Positions 47,027 through 56,424 of a stretch of DNA of 64,000 bases are shown here, piece after piece. Made by a program: the position numbers and the translations under genes. Numbering within the stretch: position 1 is the stretch's first letter; every line of letters starts with the position of its first letter. Source of the DNA: an alpha proteobacterium SCGC AAA536-G10 (GTDB taxonomy: Bacteria > Pseudomonadota > Alphaproteobacteria > Puniceispirillales > Marisalimonadaceae). The stretch is taken from positions 1 through 64,000 of the forward strand of contig ARQU01000012.1 in the NCBI GenBank assembly GCA_000384615.1, read 5' to 3'. Under the pieces are notes generated by a model that saw only the letters and a program-made list of their open reading frames with translations, was not told the DNA's origin and searched no databases.

Positions 47027-48355
47027 ATGAATTCGATATCATCTAATAAATCTTTAAATTTATCTGGAAATTTAATTGTTCCAGGGGATAAATCCATTTC
47101 ACATAGATCTTTGATTATTGGTTCTTTAGTGAATGGCAGAATTGAAGTAAATAATCTTTTAGAAAGCGAAGACGTTATTGCAACAAGTAACGCTCTAAAA
47201 ATTCTAGGTGTTAAAATAAATAAATTAAATGAAAAATGGGAGGTCTTTGGCAGCGGAATAGGTAATTTTTTTGGATCTGATTATACATTAAATATGGGTA
47301 ATTCTGGAACTGGGGCTAGATTGCTGATGGGTTTAGTAGCAGGATCTGATGTTGAAGCTACATTTATTGGAGATGAGTCTTTATCAAAAAGACCGATGAA
47401 AAGAGTAACGGCACCCTTAGAGAAAACAGGTGCAATAATCAAGGGGGAAACTAATAATTTACCCATCAAAATACAAGGTAGTAAAATTCCTTTACCTATT
47501 AAATATCATAGCCCTGTTTCGTCAGCTCAAGTAAAATCAAGTATACTACTAGCAGGATTATCCTCATTGGGAAAAACAACAATTATAGAACCATCTTTGT
47601 CAAGGGATCATACAGAAAGAATGCTGAAATTTTTTGGTGCTAATATTTCAACACATCAGTTGGATGATATGTCATGGAAGATAACTTTAGACGGCATACC
47701 CGAACTCATGCCATTAGACCTCAATATTCCCGCAGATCCTTCTAGTGCATCGTTTCCAATAGTTTCTGCCATAATAACTCCTAATAGTAAAATTAAGGTT
47801 CTAAATGTATGCATAAATGAGCTTAGAACTGGTTTATATAAAACTTTGATTGAAATGGGTGCTAACATTCAGTTTTCTAATGACAGAGAAATATGTGGTG
47901 AATTGGTTGCCGATATTACTGCTAGTTCGAGTTTTTTGAAAGGAATAACCGTCCCAAAATCAAGAGTTGCATCTATGATTGATGAATACCCTATATTATC
48001 AATGGCCGCTACCAGAGCTACAGGTAATACTATAATGGAAGGTGTTGAAGAGCTTAGATATAAAGAAACAGATAGGATAAAAACAATTTGTGAAGGTTTG
48101 CAAAAAATTGGTATAGTTACTCATGACACAAAAGACAGAATGGTCGTAGAAGGAATAGGTCCCAATGCTAAAATAATCGGAAATGTAGAAATTGATTCCA
48201 ATTTAGACCATAGAATTGCTATGTCTTTTTTATGTTTGGGATTGGTTACAGAAAAAGCAATTATCGTAAGAAACACTGATACAATAAATTCTTCTTTTCC
48301 TTTTTTTATGCATAAAATGAACAAGATTGGTGCTAACTTAAAATTTTTTAATTAA
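47027..48355 (+). CDS. aroA: 3-phosphoshikimate 1-carboxyvinyltransferase (EPSP synthase)
   Basis: Sixth step of the shikimate pathway, joining PEP and shikimate-3-phosphate. The 442-aa protein has GDKSISHRSLIIGSL (about 22), the PEP-site segment GNSGTGARLLMG (about 90), RPMKRVTAPLEKTGA, and SNLDHRIAMSFLCLG (about 395). The pattern fits the class II type common in alphaproteobacteria. It leads the aroA-cmk-rpsA-ihfB run and is divergent from the TIGR02300 gene. Full length. Confidence 0.96.
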   Translation: MNSISSNKSLNLSGNLIVPGDKSISHRSLIIGSLVNGRIEVNNLLESEDVIATSNALKILGVKINKLNEKWEVFGSGIGNFFGSDYTLNMGNSGTGARLLMGLVAGSDVEATFIGDESLSKRPMKRVTAPLEKTGAIIKGETNNLPIKIQGSKIPLPIKYHSPVSSAQVKSSILLAGLSSLGKTTIIEPSLSRDHTERMLKFFGANISTHQLDDMSWKITLDGIPELMPLDLNIPADPSSASFPIVSAIITPNSKIKVLNVCINELRTGLYKTLIEMGANIQFSNDREICGELVADITASSSFLKGITVPKSRVASMIDEYPILSMAATRATGNTIMEGVEELRYKETDRIKTICEGLQKIGIVTHDTKDRMVVEGIGPNAKIIGNVEIDSNLDHRIAMSFLCLGLVTEKAIIVRNTDTINSSFPFFMHKMNKIGANLKFFN

Positions 48356-48373
48356 CAGAAAAAACAATTTTTA

Positions 48374-49036
48374 ATGATAGAAATAGCAATTGATGGAACA
48401 GCAGCTTCTGGAAAAGGAACTTTAGGTAAAAAACTGTCTGAAAAATATAGTTTTCCTTATTTGGACACAGGTATGTTGTATCGCAAAGTTGCTTATGAAC
48501 TTATTAAGAGTAATAAAATTAACACAGAAAAATTAGAACAAACTTGTTGTGATTTTGGAACAATTGTAACTTTTAAAGAATTAAAGAATAAGAATTTAAG
48601 AACTGAAGATGTTACTAAACTTGCATCAAAAATTGCTACTTTTCCTAACCTAAGAAAAATTTTAAATAACAAACAAAAAAAGTTTAACAATTTAAGCAAA
48701 AAAAAATATGGTGGTTGTATTTTAGATGGAAGGGATATAGGGACTACAATTCTACCAAATGCGGATTTTAAGTTTTTTATTACTGCCTCATTAGAAGTTA
48801 GAGCTAAAAGAAGATTATTAGAAAAAAATATATCTTTCTTGCATGAAAATGATGAAAAGTGTATGTTGCAAAATTTGATGAATAATATGAGAGAGAGGGA
48901 TAACCAAGATAGTAAGAGAAAAATATCACCTTTAGTTCCAGCTAAAGATGCACATATAATAGATACTACCATAATTAATCCTGAAGAATTATTGTTAATT
49001 GTAACTAATATAATTGAAAATAACATGAGCTGCTAA
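48374..49036 (+). CDS. cmk: Cytidylate kinase
   Basis: Phosphorylates CMP and dCMP using ATP. The 220-aa protein has the P-loop IDGTAASGKGTLGKKLSE at its start, the substrate segment LDTGMLYRKVAYEL, the CMP-binding LDGRDIGTTILPNADFKFFI and the lid region with RERDNQDSKRKISPL. It follows aroA by 18 bases and precedes rpsA, the standard order. A perfect 8-bp inverted repeat overlaps its stop. Confidence 0.95.
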   Translation: MIEIAIDGTAASGKGTLGKKLSEKYSFPYLDTGMLYRKVAYELIKSNKINTEKLEQTCCDFGTIVTFKELKNKNLRTEDVTKLASKIATFPNLRKILNNKQKKFNNLSKKKYGGCILDGRDIGTTILPNADFKFFITASLEVRAKRRLLEKNISFLHENDEKCMLQNLMNNMRERDNQDSKRKISPLVPAKDAHIIDTTIINPEELLLIVTNIIENNMSC

Positions 49037-49054
49037 AAAATGGAGGTTTTAGCA
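49031..49054 (+). repeat. Inverted repeat at the cmk stop codon
   Basis: TGCTAAAA (49031-49038, containing the cmk stop) pairs perfectly with TTTTAGCA (49047-49054) around an 8-base loop. There is no long T tract after it, so termination would be partial, perhaps allowing a separate rpsA promoter in the 120 bases that follow. Confidence 0.5.
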
Positions 49055-49174
49055 AATTAACTTTACAAATAACCTGCTGAGATTATTTTATTATAATTAT
49101 TAGATTGATTTCTTTTATTTTGATATTTATAAGCACAGCAATTGCCAATAAGCAAATAAAAAAAGGAGAACATA

Positions 49175-50881
49175 TTGTCCCAAGCTGATATAACAGCCAA
49201 ATCTATAAATGAGAGCTTTTCAGAATTATTAGATCAAAGCTTTCAAGAAATGACAAGCATTGAAGGTTCAGTAGTTGCTGGAACAGTTTTGTCTGTTGAA
49301 AAAGATATGATATTAGTTGATGTAGGACTTAAATCTGAAGGAAGAGTTCCATTAAGAGAGTTTGGAAATAATGAAGAAGATATTAAAATTAAAACTGGTG
49401 ACGTGGTTGAGGTTTATATTGAAAGATTAGAAGATATAAATGGACACGCAATATTAAGCAGAGAAAAAGCAAGACGAGAAGAGTCTTGGGTTAATCTTGA
49501 AAAAGCTCTTGAAAAACAACAAAGAGTCAATGGTGTTATATTTGGCAAAGTTAAAGGTGGTTTCACAGTAGATCTTGAAGGAGCAACAGCCTTTTTACCA
49601 GGAAGTCAAGTTGATATAAGACCTATTAAAGATTTAGGCGTTTTAATGGGTACTCCTCAACCATTTCAGATTTTGAAAATGGATAGAAGAAGAGGTAATA
49701 TTGTTGTATCTAGAAGAGCTGTTTTAGAAGATAGTAGAGCTGAAGCAAGAACAGAACTTGTTGCTAACCTCCAAGAAGGTCAGGTTTTGCAAGGTGTAAT
49801 TAAAAATATCACTGATTATGGTGCTTTTGTTGATTTAGGTGGTGTTGATGGCTTATTACACGTAACTGATATTTCATGGAAAAGAATTAACCACCCATCA
49901 GAAGCATTGCAAATAGGTGAGTCTGTACAAGTAAAAGTTATAAAATTTAATGATGAAACACAAAGAATCTCATTAGGTATAAAACAACTTACTGAGGATC
50001 CTTGGTTAAAAGTTTTTGAAAGATTTCCCGTTGGTTCAAAGATGTCAGGTATTGTAACAAACATTACAGATTATGGTTCATTTGTTGAGTTAGAAGATGG
50101 TATAGAGGGACTTGTGCACGTCTCCGAGATGAGTTGGACCAAAAAAAACGTTCATCCAGGCAAAATAGTATCTACCTCTGAAAAAGTTGATGTTATGGTT
50201 TTAGAGATAGATGTTCAAAAGAGAAGAATATCTTTAGGAATAAAGCAGTGTGTTAATAATCCATGGGAAGAATATAAATCAAATAACAAAGTTGGAGATA
50301 TAATAGAAGGTGAAATAAGGAATATAACAGAGTTTGGTATATTTATTGGTCTCAGTGAAGATATAGATGGTTTGGTGCATCTTTCTGATTTGAGTTGGGA
50401 TGGAAATGGCGATGAATTAATTAAAACTTTTTCAAAAGGGAGTTCAGTAAAAGCTAAAATTTTAGATATTGACGTGGAAAAAGAGCGTATTTCTTTAGGA
50501 ATTAAACAATTAGCTGAAGATGTAACTGCTACTAAATTAGGTAATATAAAAAAAGGTTCTACGGTTACTTGTATAATTACAAACATTACTGATAATGGTC
50601 TTGAAGTTAATGTTGGAGATAACATTAAAGGTTTTATTAAGAAAAGCGACCTATCCCGTGAAAGGTCAGATCAAAAAACTGACAGATATGGTGTAGGGGA
50701 TAAGGTTGATGCTACTGTAACAAATATCGATAAGAAAGCTAAAAAGATTATACTTTCCATTAAAGCAAAAGAAATAGAAGAAGAAAAGAAAGCTTTGGCC
50801 GAATATGGATCATCTGATAGTGGTGCGAGCTTAGGAGATATTTTGGGAGCTGCAATAGCAAAAAAAGAGTCAAGTTCTTAA
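49175..50881 (+). CDS. rpsA: 30S ribosomal protein S1
   Basis: Binds mRNA and brings it to the 30S subunit. The 568-aa protein starts at TTG, 8 bases after AAAAGGAG. It has six S1 (OB-fold) domains: domain 1 (GSVVAGTVLSVEKDMILVDVG), then repeats starting near 115, 198 (LQGVIKNITDYGAFVDLGG), 285 (SGIVTNITDYGSFVELEDG), 372 and 458, each closing on a variant of RISLGIKQ. The tail is lysine- and serine-rich. It is followed 23 bases later by ihfB. Length is normal. Confidence 0.97.
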   Translation: MSQADITAKSINESFSELLDQSFQEMTSIEGSVVAGTVLSVEKDMILVDVGLKSEGRVPLREFGNNEEDIKIKTGDVVEVYIERLEDINGHAILSREKARREESWVNLEKALEKQQRVNGVIFGKVKGGFTVDLEGATAFLPGSQVDIRPIKDLGVLMGTPQPFQILKMDRRRGNIVVSRRAVLEDSRAEARTELVANLQEGQVLQGVIKNITDYGAFVDLGGVDGLLHVTDISWKRINHPSEALQIGESVQVKVIKFNDETQRISLGIKQLTEDPWLKVFERFPVGSKMSGIVTNITDYGSFVELEDGIEGLVHVSEMSWTKKNVHPGKIVSTSEKVDVMVLEIDVQKRRISLGIKQCVNNPWEEYKSNNKVGDIIEGEIRNITEFGIFIGLSEDIDGLVHLSDLSWDGNGDELIKTFSKGSSVKAKILDIDVEKERISLGIKQLAEDVTATKLGNIKKGSTVTCIITNITDNGLEVNVGDNIKGFIKKSDLSRERSDQKTDRYGVGDKVDATVTNIDKKAKKIILSIKAKEIEEEKKALAEYGSSDSGASLGDILGAAIAKKESSS

Positions 50882-50904
50882 TAATATATTAAAAGGATAT
50901 AATC

Positions 50905-51183
50905 TTGAATAAATCAGATATAATTATAAAAATTGCTAAAATTAATCCTGAATTGTACCAAAAAGATGCAAATAAGATAGTGAATGTATTTTTCAATACC
51001 ATTAGCTCCGCGTTAATTAGAAATGAAAGAATTGAAATACGAGGTTTTGGCATTTTTGACGTTAAAAAAAGAGAGGCTCGCATAGCTAGAAATCCTAAAA
51101 ATGGCGAAGTTGTGGCTGTTCCTGAAAAAAATATACCTTATTTCAGAATGGGGAAAAAAATGAAAGAGCGTCTCAATAAATGA
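50905..51183 (+). CDS. ihfB: Integration host factor beta subunit
   Basis: DNA-bending protein of the HU/IHF family, 92 aa, usually working as a heterodimer with IhfA. It begins with TTG, after AAAAGGAT. The DNA-binding arm segment IEIRGFGIFDVKKREARIARNPKNGE is the family signature, with the proline-tipped arm (RNPKNGE). It directly follows rpsA, as ihfB does in most proteobacteria, which favours IhfB over HU. ihfA is not in the window. Confidence 0.9.
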   Translation: MNKSDIIIKIAKINPELYQKDANKIVNVFFNTISSALIRNERIEIRGFGIFDVKKREARIARNPKNGEVVAVPEKNIPYFRMGKKMKERLNK

Positions 51184-51220
51184 TGTTTATCTGGTCGGCT
51201 TTTTATCTAGTCCTTATATA

Positions 51221-51862
51221 ATGAAACAGTCATTTGAAATTAAGATATGTGGTATAAATGATCAAATTTCAATGAATGCTGCAATAAAAAATAGCGTTGA
51301 TTACATAGGTTTAGTTTTTTATAATAAGTCTCCGCGGAGATTATCAATAACAAACGCAAAATTTCTCATAAAAAATAGAACTAATATATCAAAAATAGTT
51401 GCTCTGACTGTAAATCCTGAAGATGATTTTCTACACAAACTTATAAAAAATATAAAACCAGATTTTATACAACTACATGGAGAAGAAACTCCAAAAAGGT
51501 GTAAAATTATAAAAGAAAAGTTTAATATTCCCATAATAAAAGGGATAGGTGTTGAAAAAGACATGAATTTAAAAAATTTTATCAAACCATATGAAGAAAT
51601 TTGTGATATTTTGATTCTAGATGCACCATCCAAGGAGTTGCCTGGAGGAAACGGAAAAAAATTTAATTGGGAAATTTTAAAAAATTATAAATCACAAAAA
51701 AAGTGGATGCTTGCAGGAGGATTGAATATAAAAAATATAAGCGATGCAGTTGATATAACTAAACCACCTGCAATAGATATTTCATCTGGCCTTGAAACAA
51801 ACAAAGGTGTTAAAGATCCTCAGTTAATCAAAAATTTTGTGTTGAAATGTAGAAATTTATAA
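51221..51862 (+). CDS. trpF: Phosphoribosylanthranilate isomerase
   Basis: Third step of tryptophan synthesis, an Amadori rearrangement. The 213-aa TIM-barrel has the catalytic cysteine in EIKICGIND (about 8), GLVFYNKSPRRLSI, IQLHGEE (about 88), the catalytic aspartate in LILDAPSKELPGGNGKKFNW and the phosphate loop GGLNIKNISDA and DISSGLETNKGVKD. It precedes trpB by 10 bases. Complete. Confidence 0.95.
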   Translation: MKQSFEIKICGINDQISMNAAIKNSVDYIGLVFYNKSPRRLSITNAKFLIKNRTNISKIVALTVNPEDDFLHKLIKNIKPDFIQLHGEETPKRCKIIKEKFNIPIIKGIGVEKDMNLKNFIKPYEEICDILILDAPSKELPGGNGKKFNWEILKNYKSQKKWMLAGGLNIKNISDAVDITKPPAIDISSGLETNKGVKDPQLIKNFVLKCRNL

Positions 51863-51872
51863 TGGATGAATA

Positions 51873-53093
51873 ATGTCAGAGATTAGTCTAAATAGCTTAA
51901 AAAAAGGACCTGATTCAAATGGTAAATTTGGAATTCATGGTGGAAGATTTGTCGCAGAAACGCTAATGCCTCTTATTCTTGAAGTAGAAAATTCATATGA
52001 AGAAGCAATAAAAGATAAATCCTTTATTAACGAGTTAGAAATTTATAGGAGAGATTATATAGGTAGACCTAGCCCTTTATATTTTGCAGAGAGATTAACC
52101 GAATATTTTGGTGGAGCTAAGATCTATTTAAAAAGAGATGAGCTTAACCATACAGGAGCGCATAAAATTAATAATGTAATAGGACAAATCTTGTTAGCAA
52201 AAAAGATGGGTAAAAATAAAATAATTGCTGAAACAGGTGCCGGCCAACATGGTGTAGCAACTGCTACTGCGTGTGCCCTGTTTGGATTTGAATGTGAAGT
52301 TTTTATGGGAGCAATGGATATTGAAAGACAAAAGCCAAATGTTCAAAGAATGCAATTATTAGGTGCTAAAATTAATCCTGTAACCTCAGGAACTGGCACT
52401 TTAAAAGATGCAATGAATGACGCATTAAGATTTTGGGTATCCAATGCAAACACACATTTCTATATTATTGGTACGGCCGCTGGGCCTCACCCTTATCCAA
52501 AGATGGTTAGAGACTTTCAGTCTATAATAGGAGAAGAGGCAAAAAAACAAATTTTAGAAAAAGAAAACAGGCTACCTGATGTTTTAGTTGCGTGTATTGG
52601 CGGTGGATCTAACGCTTTGGGATTATTTCATCCTTTTCTTGATGATCAAGAGGTAGAAATTTTTGGAGTAGAAGCTGCCGGCAAAGGTCTAAAATCTGAC
52701 TCACACGCAGCCTCTTTATCAGCTGGCTCACCGGGTATACTTCATGGCAACAGAACTTATTTACTTCAAGACAATGATGGACAAATAATTGATGCACACT
52801 CAATTTCAGCTGGGCTTGACTATCCAGGTATAGGTCCCGAGCATTCATGGTTACATGATATAGGAAGGATAAAATATTTATCAACAACTGATGAGGAAAG
52901 TTTAAGTGCGTTTAAGCTTTGTAGTAGATTAGAAGGTATTATACCAGCACTAGAACCAGCTCATGCTTTACATATCACTGGCATTCTGGCTGCTAAAAGA
53001 AAAGGACAAATTCTAATCATGAATATGTGTGGCAGAGGGGATAAAGATTTATCATCAGTATTACCATTGATAATAAAGAGTGAAGATTATTAA
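51873..53093 (+). CDS. trpB: Tryptophan synthase beta chain
   Basis: PLP enzyme that condenses indole with serine. The 406-aa protein has the PLP lysine Lys98 in [10 protein letters not shown], the [13 protein letters not shown]-type loop ([11 protein letters not shown]), the phosphate-binding [10 protein letters not shown], and [15 protein letters not shown]. It lies between trpF and trpA (6 bases), so the last steps of tryptophan synthesis are made together. The first genes (trpE, G, D, C) are not in the window. Confidence 0.97.
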   Translation: MSEISLNSLKKGPDSNGKFGIHGGRFVAETLMPLILEVENSYEEAIKDKSFINELEIYRRDYIGRPSPLYFAERLTEYFGGAKIYLKRDELNHTGAHKINNVIGQILLAKKMGKNKIIAETGAGQHGVATATACALFGFECEVFMGAMDIERQKPNVQRMQLLGAKINPVTSGTGTLKDAMNDALRFWVSNANTHFYIIGTAAGPHPYPKMVRDFQSIIGEEAKKQILEKENRLPDVLVACIGGGSNALGLFHPFLDDQEVEIFGVEAAGKGLKSDSHAASLSAGSPGILHGNRTYLLQDNDGQIIDAHSISAGLDYPGIGPEHSWLHDIGRIKYLSTTDEESLSAFKLCSRLEGIIPALEPAHALHITGILAAKRKGQILIMNMCGRGDKDLSSVLPLIIKSEDY

Positions 53094-53099
53094 AACCAC

Positions 53100-53918
53100 A
53101 TGAACCGAATTAAAAAAACTTTTAATCAGCTAAAAAATAATAATAAAAAAGCAGTAGGAATTTTTTTAACTGCTGGAGATCCCGATTTTGAAAGCTGTTT
53201 AAATCTCATACAGAAATTACCAGAAAAAGATGTAGATTTTATTGAAATTGGAATGCCGTTTTCGGATCCAATGGCAGATGGACCATCAATTCAATTATCA
53301 AGTCAAAGAGCTCTAAAATCAGGTATGAACTTGATCAAATGTTTATCTTTAGTAGAAAACTTTAGAAAAAAAAATAATCATACACCAATTATCTTGATGG
53401 GATATTACAATCCTATATATAAATTTGGAAAAGAAAAATTTATTGAAAATTGTCTTAGTTGTGGTGTAGATGGTCTAATCATTGTTGACTTACCACCAGA
53501 AGAAGATGACGAGTTTTATATTGAAGCTGAAAGAAATAAACTGAGCATTATTAGACTAGTTACTCCTACGACAGATAGAAAAAGACTAGATAAAATTTTA
53601 TCAAACGCTACTGGTTTTGTATACTATGTTTCAATAACAGGAATAACGGGGACACGGGCACCAAATTTAGAAGATGTATCAACGAATTTAAAAAAAATAA
53701 CATCTGTTACAGATCTTCCAGTAATAATAGGATTTGGAATTAAATCACCGTCACAAGCTTCATCAATGGCTGATATTTCGGATGGTATCGTTGTAGGTTC
53801 AGCAGTAGTTGATTTAATAAAATCATCGTTGGACAATGACGATAATTTAACAAAAAATACACTCGATTCATGTTTGGATTTTATAAGTAAAGTTTCAAAA
53901 AGTGTTAAACATAATTAA
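53100..53918 (+). CDS. trpA: Tryptophan synthase alpha chain
   Basis: Cleaves indole-3-glycerol phosphate and channels indole to TrpB. The 272-aa TIM-barrel has the catalytic Glu in FIEIGMPFSDPMADGP and Asp in the same segment, MGYYNPIYKFG, DGLIIVDLPPEE, the loop SITGITGTRAP and the phosphate site GFGIKSPSQA. It follows trpB by 6 bases and precedes accD by 39. Complete. Confidence 0.97.
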   Translation: MNRIKKTFNQLKNNNKKAVGIFLTAGDPDFESCLNLIQKLPEKDVDFIEIGMPFSDPMADGPSIQLSSQRALKSGMNLIKCLSLVENFRKKNNHTPIILMGYYNPIYKFGKEKFIENCLSCGVDGLIIVDLPPEEDDEFYIEAERNKLSIIRLVTPTTDRKRLDKILSNATGFVYYVSITGITGTRAPNLEDVSTNLKKITSVTDLPVIIGFGIKSPSQASSMADISDGIVVGSAVVDLIKSSLDNDDNLTKNTLDSCLDFISKVSKSVKHN

Positions 53919-53957
53919 GCCTTATTGTATTTATAAATAGAGATAAGGAGATTAAAA

Positions 53958-54812
53958 TTGAATTGGATTAAAGAAACAGTATTACCTAAGTTCAAGGCCT
54001 TTGTAAAAATAAAGGAGCCTGAAGAAATTTTATGGATTAAATGTAAATCATGTTCTCAAATGATATTTCATAAAGAATTTCATGAAAGTAATAACGTTTG
54101 TAAATCATGTGGTTTTCATGATCATCTATCTGCCAAAGAAAGAATTAATTTTCTTTTAGACCCAGATATTATTGAGGACATTACAATTCCAAAATTAAAA
54201 TTAGACCCTATCAATTTCAAAGATAAAAAAAAGTATATTGATCGTTTAAAAGATGCACAGAATAAAACAAAATTAGAGGATGCAATTTTAGTAAGTTATG
54301 GTTTTATTAATAGAATACCGGTAATATTGGCTTGTTTTGATTTCTCATTTATGGCTGGATCTATGGGTAGATATGTCGGAGACGGATTAATAGTAGCTGC
54401 TGAAGAAGCAATAAAAAGACAATGCTCTCTAATAGTAGTGCCATCTTCAGGTGGAGCAAGGATGCAAGAAGGTATTTTTTCATTAATGCAAATGCCAAGA
54501 ACTACTATTGCAATTAATAGAGTTAAGAAAGCAAAATTACCCTATATTGTTTTACTTGCCAATCCTACAACAGGAGGAGTTACCGCAAGTTTTTCAATGC
54601 TAGGAGATATCCACATAGCAGAACCAGGTGCAATTGTTGGATTTGCTGGAAGAAGAGTTATTGAAGAAACTGTAAAGGAAAAACTTCCAGAAAATTTTCA
54701 AACAGCAGAATATTTAAAGTCTCATGGTATGATAGACATTGTTATTCCTAGATCTAAGCAAAAACAAAAAATTACACATTTATTAAAAACACTAACTTTC
54801 TATATTAATTAA
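53958..54812 (+). CDS. accD: Acetyl-CoA carboxylase carboxyltransferase beta subunit
   Basis: Transfers the carboxyl group from carboxybiotin to acetyl-CoA, with AccA, in fatty-acid synthesis. The 284-aa protein starts at TTG after AAGGAG. The N-terminal zinc ribbon has Cys29, Cys32, Cys48 and Cys51 (CKSCSQMIF and CKSCGFHDH), and the crotonase-like core has FMAGSMGRYVGDG, PSSGGARMQEGIFSLMQM and NPTTGGVTASFSMLGDI. It follows trpA and precedes folC, the standard alphaproteobacterial order. Confidence 0.96.
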   Translation: MNWIKETVLPKFKAFVKIKEPEEILWIKCKSCSQMIFHKEFHESNNVCKSCGFHDHLSAKERINFLLDPDIIEDITIPKLKLDPINFKDKKKYIDRLKDAQNKTKLEDAILVSYGFINRIPVILACFDFSFMAGSMGRYVGDGLIVAAEEAIKRQCSLIVVPSSGGARMQEGIFSLMQMPRTTIAINRVKKAKLPYIVLLANPTTGGVTASFSMLGDIHIAEPGAIVGFAGRRVIEETVKEKLPENFQTAEYLKSHGMIDIVIPRSKQKQKITHLLKTLTFYIN

Positions 54813-54839
54813 CTGTAAAGATTATTATTTTTTAATAAA

Positions 54840-56072
54840 ATGATCAAAAAAAGTAAATTATCACAAACATTAGATAGAATGTATTCACTTCATCCGAAGC
54901 TGATAGACTTCGATCTTTCCAGGTTAAAATTATTAATGAAAAAATTTAATAATCCCCAAAATAAGTTGCAAAATGTAGTTCATATTGCAGGTACTAATGG
55001 CAAAGGATCAACAGCATCATTTCTCAAAAAAATATTGGAAAATCATAATTTATCTGTAAATTTATATACTTCACCCCATTTAATCAATTTTAATGAACGC
55101 ATAAGAATAAATAATAAATTAATTTCAGAAAATAAATTAGTAAAAATTTTAGAAGACGTAGAATTAAAGAATGAGAATAGACCTATTACATTCTTTGAAC
55201 TAACGACAGCAGCCGCCATAATTGCCTTTTATAGACACCCAAGTGATGTGAATATAATTGAAACAGGCTTAGGTGGTAGATTGGATGCCACAAATATTAT
55301 AGAAAATAAAAAACTTACTATTATGACTAAAATAGGTTTTGATCATATAGAGTTTCTTGGAGAAAAAATTGAAGATATTTCTCGTGAAAAGGCTGGGATT
55401 TTTAGACAAAACACACCAGTTATTATTGCAAAACAGAAGTATCTAAAAGCACAAAAAACACTATTAGCATATGCAAAAAAAATAAAAACTGAAATAGTCG
55501 ATGTTGAGAATATTTCTACTAATATAATACTTGGATTAAGTGGGGATCATCAATATGAAAACGCGTCTACAGCTTATACTGCCGCAAAAAAGATATTTCC
55601 ATTAATATCCTTACCAAGGACGAAATTAGCATTAAAACAAACGACATGGCCTGGAAGAATTGATCAAATAAAACACGGTAAAATTGTCAATTATAGAAAG
55701 AACATAACAATATTAGACGGTGCACATAATGTTGATAGTGCATATGCTCTAGAGCAATTCTTAAATAAAAAATCTATAGGTAAATGGAATTTAATAATTG
55801 GAATGTTAAAAAATAGAGATATTAAGGATTTTGTTAATATAGTAAAAACTCATATCAATAAAGTGTTTGCTATTTCTATTCCTGAAACAGAATCATCATA
55901 TACTCCAGATGAAATAATTATAAAATTAAAAAAATTAGGATTAGAAGTAATTCCTGCAAAAAATTTAGAAAATGCCATAAAACGTGCCGAAAAAGATGTA
56001 CCACTTTTAATTACCGGTTCACTTTATTTAGTAGGATACACTTTAAAATTTAATGGAACAAAAATTAATTAA
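54840..56072 (+). CDS. folC: Folylpolyglutamate synthase / dihydrofolate synthase
   Basis: Adds glutamate to dihydropteroate and folates. The 410-aa Mur-ligase-like protein has the P-loop HIAGTNGKGSTASFL (about 46), LYTSPHLINFNERIRIN, the omega-loop ETGLGGRLDATNII, the Mg/lysine region IGFDHIEFLGEKIEDISREKAG, and the C-terminal ILDGAHNVDSA. It follows accD by 27 bases and overlaps the convergent trxA stop by 4 bases. Complete. Confidence 0.95.
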   Translation: MIKKSKLSQTLDRMYSLHPKLIDFDLSRLKLLMKKFNNPQNKLQNVVHIAGTNGKGSTASFLKKILENHNLSVNLYTSPHLINFNERIRINNKLISENKLVKILEDVELKNENRPITFFELTTAAAIIAFYRHPSDVNIIETGLGGRLDATNIIENKKLTIMTKIGFDHIEFLGEKIEDISREKAGIFRQNTPVIIAKQKYLKAQKTLLAYAKKIKTEIVDVENISTNIILGLSGDHQYENASTAYTAAKKIFPLISLPRTKLALKQTTWPGRIDQIKHGKIVNYRKNITILDGAHNVDSAYALEQFLNKKSIGKWNLIIGMLKNRDIKDFVNIVKTHINKVFAISIPETESSYTPDEIIIKLKKLGLEVIPAKNLENAIKRAEKDVPLLITGSLYLVGYTLKFNGTKIN

Positions 56073-56389
56073 ATTGTCTCATTAACCCAAGATTGAAGGG
56101 CTGATTTTGGCAATGCACCCATTTTTTCAGAAATTTTTTGACCATCTTTAAAAATCATTAAAGCTGGAATACTTCTTATACCGTATGCTTGCGATGTTGA
56201 AGGATTCTCATCGATATTAATTTTCACTATTTTCAGTTTGCTTGACATTTCTTCAGATAATTCCTCAAGAGATGGACCAATAGCTTTACAGGGGCCACAC
56301 CACTCAGCCCAAAAATCAACCAAAACTGGTTCTTTTGATTCTAAAACATCTTCATTAAATTTTTGGTCACTAGTCTTTTTGGTTGCCAT
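56069..56389 (-). CDS. trxA: Thioredoxin
   Basis: Cytoplasmic disulfide reductase, 106 aa. The redox site is WAEWCGPCKAI (about 27-37), with the cis-proline segment IRSIPALMIFKDGQK. It has no signal peptide and the normal length for TrxA. The stop overlaps the folC stop in convergent orientation. A GGAG site precedes the ATG. Neighbourhood with folC is common in alphaproteobacteria. Confidence 0.96.
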   Translation of the reverse strand: MATKKTSDQKFNEDVLESKEPVLVDFWAEWCGPCKAIGPSLEELSEEMSSKLKIVKINIDENPSTSQAYGIRSIPALMIFKDGQKISEKMGALPKSALQSWVNETI

Positions 56390-56424
56390 TTTTAATCTCC
56401 TAATTTTCTTTGCCTAATTATAAT